Assembly (NCBI GenBank): GCA_947466555.1
Contig: CANIFK010000334.1
Coordinates: 1 to 6,240 of the forward strand
Reading direction: 5' to 3'
Length of the DNA: 6,240 nucleotides
Origin: Acidobacteriota bacterium
Lineage (GTDB): Bacteria > Acidobacteriota > Terriglobia > Bryobacterales > Bryobacteraceae
Part shown: positions 5,725 through 6,240 of the stretch, in pieces
Position numbering within the stretch: the stretch's first letter is position 1
How the letters are laid out: each line of letters opens with the position of its first letter
Translations under genes and position numbers: made by a program
The notes under the pieces: generated by a model
What the model was told of the DNA's origin: nothing
The model's input: only the letters and a program-made list of their open reading frames with translations
The model's database searches: none

Positions 5725-6240
5725 ATGCGTTTAGATATACGACTCTTATTAGGTTGCGTGAAGCTGTATCGGAAGAGCGTGGAGATCCTCAACCCGTTTG
5801 ACGGCACCGTCTTGCGAAGTCACGTCCGAACCCGGCCACGCAAGTATGAGATCCACGCGGAAGATCGATTTCAAAGTCCCCCGAAATCCGTTCAGAATCT
5901 GCTAACACGTTGTCGCCAGACCGGCTATTGGACTGGGAAATTGTGCGAGCGCTGGTACAACACAGACGGCCAGAGTGCAATACGAAAACTTCAAGTACTA
6001 CCGGCGCTGGCGCGGCGGCATGGAGCCCAGCAGTTGGAAGAAATCTGCGAAACGATGGCGAAGCGGAATCTTTACCAATATGGCTTGATCATCGATTATC
6101 TGAAGAAGTGCACCGCCAACAGATCTACTCGGCAGATGGGGCCACGGCAGGGCGAACCCTGCGGGTCGGACCAGCACCCGAAACATAGGGATTCACTTCC
6201 GGTGCTGGAACTCGCAGAGCAACTCCCAGACTGGGCACTA
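5725..6240 (+). pseudogene. IS21-family transposase IstA, C-terminal part, probably 5'-truncated; open at window end
   Basis: A frame of 172 codons runs from ATG 5725 to the window edge with no stop. It matches the region of IstA that follows the DDE catalytic core. It begins with VKLYRKSVEILNPFDGTVLR-SH, corresponding to the 'V-IL-p-tG-llR-H' strand block. Then come RFQSPPKSVQNLL and GYWTGKLCE, and then SAIRKLQVLPALARRHGAQQLEEIC with YQYGLIIDYLKKC, corresponding to 'aiRrilGvLsLArkYG...dAC..Al....Y..v..yLer'. The helix-turn-helix and DDE domains, about 300 residues, are not found upstream in any frame (5015-5724), and three stops in the same frame lie at 5701-5724. Curiously, GGAG at 5716-5719 gives the ATG a good ribosome binding site, so the fragment might be translated. 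The last 50 residues (after about 6108) do not resemble the usual IstA tail, which suggests decay, a frameshift or a fusion. Base composition is lower in GC than in the genes upstream. Confidence 0.6.

Noticed and set aside
1..6240. CRISPR arrays, tRNA or rRNA genes
   Set aside because: No regularly spaced repeats and no tRNA- or rRNA-like segments were seen on either strand by eye.

Overview
The window is GC-rich with strongly C/G-biased third codon positions. It carries a typical PEP-CTERM surface protein and reads as a Gram-negative soil or sediment bacterium. An Acidobacteria-type genome (Bryobacter/Solibacter-like) is my best guess, but no marker gene in the window fixes the taxonomy.

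Layout. Positions 1-120 (+) hold the last 39 codons of a GNAT-type acetyltransferase. It is followed after 7 nt by larE (128-985, +), an ATP-dependent sulfur transferase of the LarE family with a PP-loop and three candidate cluster cysteines. Convergent to it on the minus strand are a small putative membrane protein (1003-1206) and a 247-aa exported PEP-CTERM protein (1343-2086). A divergent 252-bp intergenic region follows. It ends in a 23-bp 11-1-11 palindrome closely resembling an NsrR (nitric-oxide-sensing Rrf2 family) operator. That palindrome lies directly before a two-gene operon: hcp (2339-3994), a class II hybrid cluster protein with all cluster ligands present, and its NADH-dependent reductase (4007-5014). 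The reductase has an N-terminal ferredoxin domain, unlike the C-terminal one of E. coli Hcr. A large imperfect hairpin follows the reductase stop.

From 5015 to about 5724 I see no convincing gene, only hairpins and a short repeat. From 5725 to the window end there is an open frame with a good ribosome binding site, matching the C-terminal part of an IS21-family transposase (IstA). The catalytic domain is missing upstream, so this is probably a 5'-truncated insertion-sequence remnant. Base composition falls in this part.

How the genes work together. Hcp plus its reductase form an NADH -> FAD -> [2Fe-2S] -> hybrid cluster electron chain that removes nitric oxide (and in vitro hydroxylamine). 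The putative NsrR-like site would switch it on under nitrosative stress. LarE belongs to nickel-pincer cofactor synthesis, but no other lar gene is in view. The PEP-CTERM protein needs an exosortase encoded elsewhere. I found no clearly novel multi-gene system. The most useful leads are the operator in front of hcp, the altered domain order of the Hcp reductase, the possible leaderless start of larE, and the IS21 remnant.
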